A DNA stretch of 64,000 nucleotides. Source: Hahella sp. (GTDB taxonomy: Bacteria; Pseudomonadota; Gammaproteobacteria; Pseudomonadales; Oleiphilaceae). The position numbers and the translations under genes are program-made. The notes under the pieces are model-generated. The model was not told the origin of the DNA and ran no database searches. It saw only the letters and a program-made list of their open reading frames with translations. Shown here one piece after another: positions 1 to 7,712 of the stretch (positions are counted from its first letter, which is position 1; each line of letters begins with the position of its first letter). The stretch spans positions 56,707 through 120,706 of the forward strand of contig JANQMN010000124.1 of NCBI GenBank assembly GCA_028280065.1, written 5' to 3'.

Positions 1-421
1 GTAACCAATTCTGCTCGACCATTCTGGTAATGACCATGCGGGCCTTGCGCACCTGATCGGTTTCCGGGAGATGGTCCAGATGGTTTAGGTTAGTTGCCAG
101 TTCACGGTACTGGCGGTTGATGAAGGCACTAACGGGTTCGGTATGGTAGTCCGTCCAATGATTAAGTAGGCAATGGTCCCAGAACAGGTCGTTGCAAATA
201 CCGCGATAGCGCTTTAGATGGGCTGGATACAAAGGGGCTATTTGTTGATTGACCGGGTGCTGGTCAGTGTAGGCATCCACTTTGCGATGTAACAGGATGC
301 CGGTTTGCAGATCGGTTGGAAACTCCTGGTATTGCTTACCCTTGATGAAATCACCCAGAATATTGCCAAGGCTGTCGGTGCCGCTGATATCAGCGATAAA
401 CAGATGTGCCAGGAAGTTCAG
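1..421 (-). CDS. acpH: Acyl carrier protein phosphodiesterase AcpH (3' end beyond window)
   Basis: Reading leftward from 421, the frame stays open to base 1 (about 140 codons) and begins with N-F-L-A-H-L, followed by G-N-I-L-G-D-F and L-L-H-R-K-V-D-A-Y-T-D-Q-H. These are hallmarks of AcpH, which removes the 4'-phosphopantetheine arm from holo-ACP. The family is about 190 residues, so roughly 50 C-terminal residues lie outside the window. There is no in-frame ATG. The best start is CTG at 421-419: it is preceded by GGAGG with a 6-base gap and overlaps the TGA of the upstream gene as CTGA, which suggests translational coupling. The family assignment is firm; the CTG start is inferred from the conserved N-terminus and the ribosome site. 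Confidence 0.85.
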   Translation of the reverse strand, partial: MNFLAHLFIADISGTDSLGNILGDFIKGKQYQEFPTDLQTGILLHRKVDAYTDQHPVNQQIAPLYPAHLKRYRGICNDLFWDHCLLNHWTDYHTEPVSAFINRQYRELATNLNHLDHLPETDQVRKARMVITRMVEQNWL

Positions 422-939
422 ATGTGTCCTCCATTGCTGACCAGGGATTGATAGGGTTTGTTAGGGGCGAATAAAAGTGGCAAAGCTTGTTGGAGCATAC
501 TGTCAAGATCTGACCAAAACAATGCATCTTGCGGGCTTTTCTCGATATCTTCGCGATTTTGGCTGATTTGCTGTTTCAGGTCGAGCATTTGCATTGACCA
601 GTCAATGCTGTCATTAAGCATCGAGTTATTGACGGGTGCGCGATATTTACCGAACACTTCCCGGTAACAATTATCAATATCTTCCACCCAACCATCCAAA
701 CTGTTGGAGAGATCGAGCAGTTCCCGGCGCATTTCGCTGAGCTGTTTTTCAGCATGAAGATAAGGTTGGAAGACATGTTTGAGGATAAAAACCAGCTTGC
801 CGCGTTCTGATTCGCAAGCGCCCAGCTCCAGACCTTGGGCGGATGTGAGCGGTAGGCAGCAGAGTATGCCCGTCATGACAATATTCATGCGCAATCGATA
901 AATCAGGCTACTGCTCAGGCTTCGAATGAAAGGTCGCAT
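418..939 (-). CDS. Hypothetical secreted protein, coupled to acpH
   Basis: This is a 173-residue protein I do not recognise. The N-terminus is basic and then hydrophobic (about residues 18-36, ending near L-T-S-A-Q-G), which reads as a Sec signal peptide with a long n-region. The mature part is helical, with two cysteines early and mid-chain (G-A-C-E, D-N-C-Y) that could pair in the periplasm. The start at 939 has a G-rich ribosome site (GGGGG) five bases upstream; an internal Met18 lacks one. The stop codon overlaps the probable CTG start of acpH, so the two genes are likely co-transcribed. No function is proposed. Confidence 0.65.
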   Translation of the reverse strand: MRPFIRSLSSSLIYRLRMNIVMTGILCCLPLTSAQGLELGACESERGKLVFILKHVFQPYLHAEKQLSEMRRELLDLSNSLDGWVEDIDNCYREVFGKYRAPVNNSMLNDSIDWSMQMLDLKQQISQNREDIEKSPQDALFWSDLDSMLQQALPLLFAPNKPYQSLVSNGGHI

Positions 940-1011
940 CTTGCCCCCAAATCCTGAAAGGATTAGTCCGTCGCTATTAACAAGCGTAGACTAATTCTTC
1001 GGATGCGGTTA

Positions 1012-1050
1012 ATAAATGCTCGATTTTGCGTTTATAAATGCTCAATTTTG
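1012..1050. repeat. Tandem direct repeat, 17 bases, period 22
   Basis: ATAAATGCTCGATTTTG at 1012-1028 recurs as ATAAATGCTCAATTTTG at 1034-1050, differing at one base. A 22-base period is about two helical turns, so the copies face the same side of the DNA. That spacing fits a regulator binding site between the two divergent genes, but no regulator is identified. Confidence 0.6.
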
Positions 1051-1194
1051 TTTTGAAAATAATGCCCCGGCCAGATGCGATCCGGTCACAGCGGTTTCTT
1101 AATAAGAGAAAATTACATCGGAATATGTCGGACTGCCAATTGCCACCAGGGGACTTGAATGGACTCGGCCGTCAGGCGGTTGCAGCATGAAAAT

Positions 1195-1230
1195 TAGCGA
1201 AACATCCATTGTTGGCATGGAGTTTCGCTA
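1195..1230 (+). promoter_or_regulatory. Strong hairpin in the trxC leader
   Basis: TAGCGAAAC (1195-1203) pairs perfectly with GTTTCGCTA (1222-1230). Inside it, TCCAT (1205-1209) pairs with ATGGA (1217-1221), leaving one bulged A and a 7-base loop. The total is about 14 base pairs, 54 bases before the trxC start. No T-run follows, so it does not look like an intrinsic terminator. It could be an operator palindrome or a leader RNA structure. Confidence 0.5.
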
Positions 1231-1284
1231 CGGCCATGTGCTAGAGTCGCTACCCGTCAATTACTTGTAATTTTTGGAGATCCT

Positions 1285-1758
1285 ATGGCCGCGGATGTTG
1301 TGCGTATCGTATGTAGTCATTGCCATGCAGTGAATGGCATTCCGCAGCAAAGTCTTTCAGGCGCCGGTCAAGGAGTTGCTAAATGCGGTGAATGCCAGCA
1401 GCCATTGTTTGAGGGCAAAGCCATTGATTTAGCGCCGGAACAGATTCGCTCTCAATTGCAGGCGGATGTGCCGGTGCTTATCGAATTTTGGGCCTCCTGG
1501 TGTGGCTCCTGCAATACCTATGCGCCGATTTTTAACCAAGCTGCTCAGCAGTTCGAACCCTTTGTCCGTTTGGCCAAGGTAAATGCCGAGAAAGGACCGG
1601 ATTTACTGCAGGAGTATGCCATCGAGACCATTCCCACGCTGGTTTTGTTCTTTCGCGGCAAGGAAATCTCCCGCACCAAAAGCGGCCTGCCGATCGGTCA
1701 ATTGGAACAATGGATGGTTGCGCAACTGCAACCGCATTTGGCGGCGACTACCCACTAA
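1285..1758 (+). CDS. trxC: Thioredoxin 2 (TrxC) with variant active site
   Basis: This is a cytoplasmic protein disulfide reductase of 157 residues. The N-terminal zinc module has C10-x2-C13 and C34-x2-C37, the hallmark separating TrxC from TrxA. The thioredoxin fold follows with the active site W72-C-G-S-C76 and the cis-proline I-P-T-L. The usual TrxC motif is WCGPC; here the proline is serine, a change expected to shift the redox potential. GGAG seven bases before the ATG supports the start. It ends nine bases before the next gene, so the two may be co-transcribed. Identification is secure; the effect of the Ser is inferred. Confidence 0.92.
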   Translation: MAADVVRIVCSHCHAVNGIPQQSLSGAGQGVAKCGECQQPLFEGKAIDLAPEQIRSQLQADVPVLIEFWASWCGSCNTYAPIFNQAAQQFEPFVRLAKVNAEKGPDLLQEYAIETIPTLVLFFRGKEISRTKSGLPIGQLEQWMVAQLQPHLAATTH

Positions 1759-1767
1759 AATTAAGCA

Positions 1768-2652
1768 TTGTCCAATCAGCTTCCAGCCAATGAGAGTAAG
1801 GCGCTACTGCTAGGTGCTTTGGCTGTGGCCTTTTGGTCGACAGTGGCCACTGCCTTTAAGTTAGCACTGGCCGAAATGAGCTTTCTCCATCTGCTTTTTT
1901 GGGCGGTGCTGTCCTCTACATTCGGGCTCGCCCTGGTGTTAGCCTGGCAGCGACGCCTTATCCTTGCCGTTAAAAGTCTACGTCAGCAATGGCACAAGGC
2001 AGCGTTGATGGGGGCGCTCAATCCATTGGCTTATTATTGTATTTTGTTTGCTGCCTACGAACGCCTACCGGCACAGATTGCCCAACCGGTTAACTATACC
2101 TGGGCGATTGTTCTCGCCTTACTCGCGGTTCCGGTGCTGGGGCAAAAACTGCGCTGGCAAGATGGCATCGCCATGTTGCTGGGATATGCCGGCGTAGTGG
2201 TGATCTCCTCCGGAGGTGGGTTGGCGGGACAGCCTTTATCATGGACCGGTCTGGGTTTGGCAATTCTCAGCACTTTTGTTTGGGCAGGCTACTGGTTGCT
2301 GAATACCAAAGATTCAAGGGACCCGGTAGTCGGTCTGTTTCAGAATTTTCTGTTGGCATTGCCGGTCGTCGCCCTAATTGCCTGGCCTATTAATGAAATC
2401 AACTGGGCCGTCGCCACCGCAGTGTATGTCGGGCTTTTCGAGATGGGTTTTACTTTCGTCCTGTGGTTATACGCGTTGAAACTCACACGCCACACCAGCC
2501 GCATCGGCAATTTGATATTTGTCTCGCCCTTTGTGTCACTGGTACTGATACATTTCGTGTTAGGCGAGCCCATCCGCTGGGTAACCTTGATCGGGCTGGT
2601 GATGATTATTATTGGTTTGAGGATTCAGCATGCAAAAACATCAAGTCAATAG
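1768..2652 (+). CDS. EamA/DMT-family transporter
   Basis: This is a 294-residue inner-membrane protein with about ten hydrophobic segments in two EamA repeats (roughly residues 10-145 and 160-288), typical of drug/metabolite exporters. The N-terminal repeat carries A-F-W-S-T-V and the middle has the usual loop before L-G-L-A-I-L-S. The substrate cannot be read from sequence; relatives export amino acids, nucleosides or other metabolites. Translation appears to start at TTG 1768, with only a weak ribosome site, close behind trxC. Its last 23 bases overlap the following ychJ-like gene. The family is clear, the substrate unknown. Confidence 0.85.
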   Translation: MSNQLPANESKALLLGALAVAFWSTVATAFKLALAEMSFLHLLFWAVLSSTFGLALVLAWQRRLILAVKSLRQQWHKAALMGALNPLAYYCILFAAYERLPAQIAQPVNYTWAIVLALLAVPVLGQKLRWQDGIAMLLGYAGVVVISSGGGLAGQPLSWTGLGLAILSTFVWAGYWLLNTKDSRDPVVGLFQNFLLALPVVALIAWPINEINWAVATAVYVGLFEMGFTFVLWLYALKLTRHTSRIGNLIFVSPFVSLVLIHFVLGEPIRWVTLIGLVMIIIGLRIQHAKTSSQ

Positions 2653-3127
2653 CATTAGAACAGGTGCGGAAGAGTGCCCCTGTGGCTCAGTGGATCGAGC
2701 AACCGCTAAAAGGCTAAGTTATGCCGAATGTTGCATGCCTTTGCACCAGGGACAGGCTGCAGCGACACCTGAAGCCTTAATGCGGTCGCGTTACTCGGCA
2801 AATGCGATGAACAATGCAGAATATCTGTCTCAGACTTGGGACAGCAGCACAAGGCCGAAAGATTTGCAATTGGATCCGACGACCCTGTGGTGCCAACTGG
2901 TGGTGGTCGACAGCAACTTGCAAGGCGATCAGGGAGAAGTTGAGTTCTGCGCCACCTTCAAGCAGGAAAAATCCTGGCACTGTTTGCGGGAGAGAAGCCG
3001 GTTTGTGCGGCGAGAAGGACGCTGGTATTACTTGGATGGCGATGCCAAGTGGGAAAAACTTAATCCGTCACGCAATGGCGAATGCCCCTGTGGCAGTGGT
3101 AAAAAGTTCAAGCGCTGTTGCATGTAA
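2630..3127 (+). CDS. ychJ: YchJ-family protein with SEC-C zinc motif
   Basis: This 165-residue member of the YchJ (UPF0225) family has a cysteine-rich N-terminal segment (C-P-C-G-S ... E-C-C-M-P), a central NTF2-like fold, and a C-terminal SEC-C metal-binding tail with C-P-C-G-S-G-K-K-F-K-R-C-C at about residues 152-164. SEC-C motifs bind zinc and occur in SecA and many accessory proteins; the role of YchJ itself is not established. The ATG at 2630 lies inside the end of the transporter gene (23-base overlap), suggesting coupled translation. Family assignment is confident, function unknown. Confidence 0.85.
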   Translation: MQKHQVNSIRTGAEECPCGSVDRATAKRLSYAECCMPLHQGQAAATPEALMRSRYSANAMNNAEYLSQTWDSSTRPKDLQLDPTTLWCQLVVVDSNLQGDQGEVEFCATFKQEKSWHCLRERSRFVRREGRWYYLDGDAKWEKLNPSRNGECPCGSGKKFKRCCM

Positions 3128-3130
3128 ACG

Positions 3131-3150
3131 GCAGCCGGTAATCCGGCTGC
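3131..3150. terminator. Palindromic hairpin between convergent ychJ and alkB
   Basis: GCAGCCGGTAATCCGGCTGC is a perfect 8-bp stem with a TAAT loop, placed four bases after the ychJ stop and 12 bases before the end of alkB. No good T-run follows on either strand, so it may act as a weak bidirectional terminator or RNA 3'-end stabiliser. The structure is certain, its role inferred. Confidence 0.5.
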
Positions 3151-3161
3151 ACTGGATTTGC

Positions 3162-4292
3162 CTAGCTTAACACCTGCTTATTGGTAAGCTGAAATTCTTC
3201 TCCCTGATAGTAGGCTTCCACTTTTGGATTCATTACCCTGCGCCAAAGCGGCGGAACCAACGCCAGTAATACCATCGCCGGATAGCCTGCGGGAAGTTGC
3301 GGCGCGTCATCATAATGGCGTAGTACCTGATAACGGTGTTTGGCATTGGCGTGATGGTCGGAATGGCGTTGCAGGTGGAACAAAAACAGGTTGGTGAGAA
3401 AGTAGTTGGAGTTCCAGGAATGTTCCGGCATCACCCGCTCGTAACGGCCGTTTTCCAGCTTGCGCCGATGTAGTCCATAGTGCTCCAGATAATTGACGAT
3501 TTCTAGCAGCGTTAAAGCGATGAAGCTTTGTCCGAGAAAGAAAATCGCTCCTTGCCATCCCCAAAGTACGGAAAACAGAACAAGCTGCAGAATGCTTAAG
3601 CCATACCACCAGATAAGCTCATTGGAGTACGACCAGAGGGATTTGTTTTTGCGCTCAAGATTCTTTTTCTGCAATAGCCAGGCGTTGCGAAAGTTGTGGT
3701 AATAAGCATGTGGTAGAAATTCATAGAGCGATTGATTGAAGCGGGCTGACGAGGCATCTTCCGGCGTCGATACATTGACGTGATGACCGCGTAGGTGCTC
3801 GACTTTAAATCCTCCATAGCAAACCATGCTCAGTAATACGCCGCCTAGCCATTGTTCGGACTTTTCGTCCTTATGGATCATCTCGTGAGCGATAGTGATT
3901 GCCAGCGCACCCACGGTACCGATGGAAAGAATCCAACCAACTTGCCCGAGTAAGCTGAACGTCCCATCAGTAAAAATGCTGCCAGCCCAAAGAATCAGTA
4001 GAAAATAGGCCGGTACGCTGCCCATGGTTAACCAGCGGTAGTATTGCTCTGATGCCAGTCTTGGTACATCCAAGGTTTCATCAGGATTACTTGGATCATG
4101 GCCGAGCCATTGGTCGATGGCCGGCACCAAAACGAAGACAAACAATACGGTTCCAAAAGCAAAAAAATCTGCATAACCCCATGATTCCGCAGCAAAATAG
4201 CTGGCTACGGGAAATAGCAACGGTAATAAGAAAAATAAATAGCACCAACGCTTAACGCGAAGCATCAATGCCGGTGAGACCTGTTCGAGCAT
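3162..4292 (-). CDS. alkB: AlkB-type membrane alkane 1-monooxygenase
   Basis: This is a 376-residue integral-membrane di-iron hydroxylase that would oxidise terminal methyl groups of n-alkanes, taking electrons from rubredoxin. All histidine motifs are present: H-E-M-I-H-K (136-141), E-H-L-R-G-H-H (165-171), N-Y-L-E-H-Y-G-L-H-R (267-276) and L-Q-R-H-S-D-H-H (307-314). Together with about six transmembrane segments these separate AlkB from fatty-acid desaturases, which lack the NYxEHYG block. The start at 4292 has AAGGGG seven bases upstream. It is transcribed alone, and no rubredoxin, rubredoxin reductase or alkane regulator gene is adjacent. A xylene-monooxygenase-like role is less likely. 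The chain-length range cannot be judged. Confidence 0.92.
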   Translation of the reverse strand: MLEQVSPALMLRVKRWCYLFFLLPLLFPVASYFAAESWGYADFFAFGTVLFVFVLVPAIDQWLGHDPSNPDETLDVPRLASEQYYRWLTMGSVPAYFLLILWAGSIFTDGTFSLLGQVGWILSIGTVGALAITIAHEMIHKDEKSEQWLGGVLLSMVCYGGFKVEHLRGHHVNVSTPEDASSARFNQSLYEFLPHAYYHNFRNAWLLQKKNLERKNKSLWSYSNELIWWYGLSILQLVLFSVLWGWQGAIFFLGQSFIALTLLEIVNYLEHYGLHRRKLENGRYERVMPEHSWNSNYFLTNLFLFHLQRHSDHHANAKHRYQVLRHYDDAPQLPAGYPAMVLLALVPPLWRRVMNPKVEAYYQGEEFQLTNKQVLS

Positions 4293-4323
4293 AGGATTCC
4301 CCTTCTTGTTTTATGTTTGTTGG

Positions 4324-4352
4324 ATTGTAGGACAATAAAACAATGTATGCAA
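4324..4352 (-). promoter_or_regulatory. Candidate sigma-70 promoter for alkB
   Basis: On the minus strand TTGCAT (4352-4347) and TACAAT (4329-4324) are separated by exactly 17 bases. The predicted start point is about 25 bases before the alkB ATG. The match is moderate (4/6 and 5/6 to consensus) and was found by eye only. Confidence 0.45.
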
Positions 4353-4453
4353 TCCTTATACTCACATATACCCGCAGACAAATATTCTCTTAGCTCGCCA
4401 CCTTCCTCAATCAGTTTGTAAAGGAACCCCTTTGTTCAAACCTAAGCAGAATC

Positions 4454-5083
4454 CTATGCCCAGGTTTCCAGTTCGATTTGCGCATAGAGTTTTAAGTAGT
4501 CGGCAGTGGTCACAATGCCGATGACGTTGAAGTCGTTGTTGCGAATAAGGACCGCATCGACAGATTTAAACAGCATGGCTATCGCCATTTGGTCTATGGT
4601 GCTATCACTACCGACCACTAGGAAGGCTTCGCAGATGTCGCCGATTTGTGTGGTGGGGTCTGCTTGCAGGCTGCGAAGGACCTGGCTTTCTTTCAACAGC
4701 CCGACAACTTCGGTGCCGTCAGAAACCGGCAGATGGGTAATGTCATGTTGCGCCATAACTTCGGCGGCATGGATGGGTAACCAGTGGTCCTGTCCCCAGA
4801 TCAGTGGTGCGCTCATTATGTCCTTGGCTTGGAGTAAGGCATCCGGTGGAACCGACTCGGGCGATGGCGGCTGCTGTGAAGGTACTTGCTTTGACGTGGG
4901 GGCTAATGCGGATTGTTGGTTAGCTTGGTAATACTCGGCCGTGCGTTCGGTGGTGCCTTCATCGCCAATGCCGAGTGGATGAAGTGCTGAAATTTCTTCC
5001 AGCTCTTCAACCTGTTTGATTTTTGGTTGGACTTTTAATGGAGTGATAACCCGGCGGCCGGGTTCCACCACATAGATTGGCAT
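4454..5083 (-). CDS. CBS-domain protein
   Basis: This is a 209-residue soluble protein. The first 85 residues are low-complexity and polar, including a Q/P/S-rich stretch, with no domain I recognise. Residues about 87-205 form a tandem CBS pair (a Bateman module), with A-K-D-I-M-S-A-P at the start, I-T-H-L-P-V-S-D closing the first repeat, and a second repeat ending I-G-I-V-T-T-A-D-Y-L. Such modules sense adenine nucleotides or other ligands. There is no attached catalytic domain, so it probably regulates a partner. Only 96 bases separate it from mnmC upstream, on the same strand. Confidence 0.8.
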   Translation of the reverse strand: MPIYVVEPGRRVITPLKVQPKIKQVEELEEISALHPLGIGDEGTTERTAEYYQANQQSALAPTSKQVPSQQPPSPESVPPDALLQAKDIMSAPLIWGQDHWLPIHAAEVMAQHDITHLPVSDGTEVVGLLKESQVLRSLQADPTTQIGDICEAFLVVGSDSTIDQMAIAMLFKSVDAVLIRNNDFNVIGIVTTADYLKLYAQIELETWA

Positions 5084-5179
5084 TTTCGCCCTCTATCATT
5101 TTGCGTTGTAGAGTAATTTTAGCCCAGGCCAACCCTGTTTGCGCACCGCTTTTAATGGAGTAGCCGTGGTTTGAATCGA

Positions 5180-7072
5180 TTACCTGGCGTATCGCAGAGG
5201 TGACAGCCTTGCCTGCAATTTGGTTGGCAGAGGAGCGCCGCAACCTTCAAGTAGGTCGGCAATCAATTCTCCGGCAAAGGGTGTCAGTGCGAGCCCTTTG
5301 GAACCAAAGCCGAGATTGATAAACAACCCGGGGCTAATTTCACCGATGGCGGGAAAGTAATCCGGTAGCGCTGCGCGCACGGACGTTCGCCCGAGGAGTT
5401 GTTCCGGGCCTGCAGAAAGTTGATCGGCAATAGTCGCAAAGTCTGGGCTGAAGGCCTTGAGCTTTTGTAGATTCTCCAAATGATCGGTTTGTTTGATCTG
5501 GTAATCCTCTTTGTTCGGCTGGAAGGTCGCGCCGGTCACCAGATAGCTGGACATTGCAGAGTTCATGGAATTGTCGGCGATGATCGGCATGGCATAACCG
5601 TCTCCGCAAAGCACCGTTTTTAGGCCAATTGGAGTCTCTTCGGCGACGGGTAACAGGCTGATTTGGCCTCTTATGGGTTTCACCGGTAAGGTGGGAATGG
5701 ATGCATCGAGAATCTCAGGGAGTTGGTAACCGGTGCATATAATCACCTTCTCAGCGTTGTAATCTTGTCCGTCATTGGCGATTAATTGCCAATCAGTTCC
5801 TTTTCGCTGAATGCGGTTGATTCGACTGCTGTTAATCAGGGTGACATCCAGTTCTGCTTGAAGTGTTTGGCAAAGCTGGGCGGGCCGGCACCAACCCCCG
5901 TTTGGGAAATACAGTCCGCCTGTCTGCAACCGAACCTCGGCGAGTTGTTCCGCCCGGTTTCGATCGACCGGTAAAAGCACTTCCTCCGGGTATTCATTGA
6001 TGTTTAGAAACTTCTCTTGCCTTTGTAACTCTTGTGGGTTTTGCGCCAGTTGCAGAAGTCCACAGGCCTGCCAGATGTTCGGATATTGTTCTGCCAGCGC
6101 CGCATAGGTGCGAATGGCATACAGGTAACTGGTGAGGTGATATTCGGAATGCGGATTCCAGTCTACCGCCAGCTTTACATAAACCGCCCCTTGAGGATTT
6201 CCGGAAGCAGCTCTGGCCAACTCTTTGTCATCTGAGAAGATTGAAACTTTCCAACCCCTTCTGCACAAAGCCAAGGCCGTCATGCTGGCCGCCAATCCGC
6301 CACCGACGACTGCCGCAGCAGGCTGCTGTAAAGCAGCAGTGGTTTTTTCTGAAACTGGCAGGGAGGCCCTGGTCATATCCCGCTTGTGCCCGAATCCGGG
6401 GGATTTTTCCGTGTTGAATCCCGCCTCTTGCAAGCCGCGCCGAACGGCGCCGGCTGCACTGAAGGTCGCACAGGTTGCGCCTGGGTTACTATGTCCGTGA
6501 ATCTGCCGGAATAGTTTCGGGGTCCACATGGTGGGATTTTGTTTTGGCGAAAAGCCATCCAGAAACCAGGCATCGGCACTGAAGCCGGTTGAATCGAGCC
6601 AGTCTTCGACGTCGCCCAGAAACAGCGTGAGGTGAACATCCGCTGCCAGACTTAAGCGGTGAACACCCGTTAGGGCTGGTGGATATTGAGCTTGCAGCCG
6701 TTCTGCAAGTTCTGTCAACTGCGGCCAGCTACCATGGCACTTGGCCAGATCTGTCCCGGTCAGCGGGTATTTTTCCACCGAGTGGAAGTGCAACAGACCG
6801 TTTGCCGGCCGCAGTTCTAGCCAGAGCTGCCATGCGGCAAGGAAGTTCAAGCCACTGCCAAAGCCGGTTTCAGCGATGACAAACCGCTGGCCGGTTTCCA
6901 ACTGATTGAACCGTTGTCTTAGCTGGTTTCCTTCCAGAAAGACATGCCGGGTTTCCTCCAAGCCATTGACCTTGGAGAAATAGACGTCCTGAAACTGGCT
7001 GGAAACCGGTGTTTGCGGATCGCGCCAATCCAGGACTGCTGTTTTCAGCCCTGGGCCGGGAGATTGCGTCAT
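5180..7072 (-). CDS. mnmC: Bifunctional tRNA wobble-uridine enzyme MnmC
   Basis: This 630-residue fusion finishes synthesis of mnm5s2U at tRNA position 34. The N-terminal half (about 1-240) is the methyltransferase domain, with V-I-A-E-T-G-F-G-S-G-L-N-F-L-A as its SAM-binding loop and W-F-L-D-G-F-S-P-K-Q-N-P as the substrate-site motif. The C-terminal half (about 255-630) is the FAD-dependent cmnm5U demodification domain, with V-V-G-G-G-L-A-A-S as the dinucleotide-binding loop. Full-length E. coli MnmC is about 668 residues, so this copy is intact. Its ATG overlaps the stop of ppiA by four bases, indicating a shared transcript. Confidence 0.95.
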   Translation of the reverse strand: MTQSPGPGLKTAVLDWRDPQTPVSSQFQDVYFSKVNGLEETRHVFLEGNQLRQRFNQLETGQRFVIAETGFGSGLNFLAAWQLWLELRPANGLLHFHSVEKYPLTGTDLAKCHGSWPQLTELAERLQAQYPPALTGVHRLSLAADVHLTLFLGDVEDWLDSTGFSADAWFLDGFSPKQNPTMWTPKLFRQIHGHSNPGATCATFSAAGAVRRGLQEAGFNTEKSPGFGHKRDMTRASLPVSEKTTAALQQPAAAVVGGGLAASMTALALCRRGWKVSIFSDDKELARAASGNPQGAVYVKLAVDWNPHSEYHLTSYLYAIRTYAALAEQYPNIWQACGLLQLAQNPQELQRQEKFLNINEYPEEVLLPVDRNRAEQLAEVRLQTGGLYFPNGGWCRPAQLCQTLQAELDVTLINSSRINRIQRKGTDWQLIANDGQDYNAEKVIICTGYQLPEILDASIPTLPVKPIRGQISLLPVAEETPIGLKTVLCGDGYAMPIIADNSMNSAMSSYLVTGATFQPNKEDYQIKQTDHLENLQKLKAFSPDFATIADQLSAGPEQLLGRTSVRAALPDYFPAIGEISPGLFINLGFGSKGLALTPFAGELIADLLEGCGAPLPTKLQARLSPLRYAR

Positions 7073-7647
7073 TCTTGTTGAGATGAAATTCGTTGTGGTA
7101 CCAGGCGCGCCGAAATTACCGTGATTGTTTCGTCCGGTAGATTTGCAAACGGGCCATCCTCGCTGGTGGCGGTCCGGGCGATTTCGTCAACGATATCCAT
7201 CCCCGAGACAACCTTGCCAAACACAGCATAGCCTGGGCGTCCCGGCCGATAGTCCAGGTATTTGTTATCGGCCACATTGATAAAGAACTGGGAAGTAGCG
7301 GAATCCGGCACTGCAGTTCTCGCCATGGCGATGGTTCCTCGGAGGTTCCCCGAAGCTTCTTTGGATTCGTTCTTAATCGGAGCTTCGGTGGGCTTACGCT
7401 CCAGATCGGCGCTGTAGCCTCCGCCTTGAATCATGAAATTTGGAATGGTCCGATGAAATATGGTGCCGTTATAGAAGCCTTTCTTCACGTAGTGCAGGAA
7501 GTTTGCGACGGACAAGGGCGCAGTTTTTTCGAATAACTCCAACTCGATGGTGCCTAGATTGGTTTGCAGGGCGACTTTCGGGTTGTCCGCCAGGGAAGAG
7601 CATGACAGGCACAGCAAGAGGCAGCTCAGCAGTACACGTAATTGCAC
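7069..7647 (-). CDS. ppiA: Periplasmic peptidyl-prolyl cis-trans isomerase, cyclophilin type
   Basis: This 192-residue cyclophilin has an N-terminal signal peptide (about residues 1-20, ending S-S-L-A), so it should fold proline-containing proteins in the periplasm. The catalytic core includes F-H-R-T-I-P-N-F-M-I-Q-G-G, A-M-A-R-T and S-Q-F-F-I-N-V. A cysteine before the cleavage region (C-L-S-C-S-S) leaves a small chance that it is a lipoprotein. It is followed directly by mnmC with a 4-base overlap; there is no obvious functional link beyond co-transcription. Confidence 0.93.
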   Translation of the reverse strand: MQLRVLLSCLLLCLSCSSLADNPKVALQTNLGTIELELFEKTAPLSVANFLHYVKKGFYNGTIFHRTIPNFMIQGGGYSADLERKPTEAPIKNESKEASGNLRGTIAMARTAVPDSATSQFFINVADNKYLDYRPGRPGYAVFGKVVSGMDIVDEIARTATSEDGPFANLPDETITVISARLVPQRISSQQE

Positions 7648-7712
7648 AATGGATCTCCAAATTTGGGTAAAGGTTCAGGGGGTCGTTATTTGATTTTTTT
7701 GCATTTGTTTTG

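Larger units (their letters stand above)
940..1284. other. Intergenic stretch upstream of trxC
   Basis: These 345 bases lie between two diverging genes, and I see no coding frame in them. They contain a 17-base near-identical direct repeat with a 22-base period (1012-1028 and 1034-1050) and a strong hairpin (1195-1230), both listed separately. Promoters for both neighbours should lie here, but I could not place convincing -35/-10 pairs. Confidence 0.6.
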
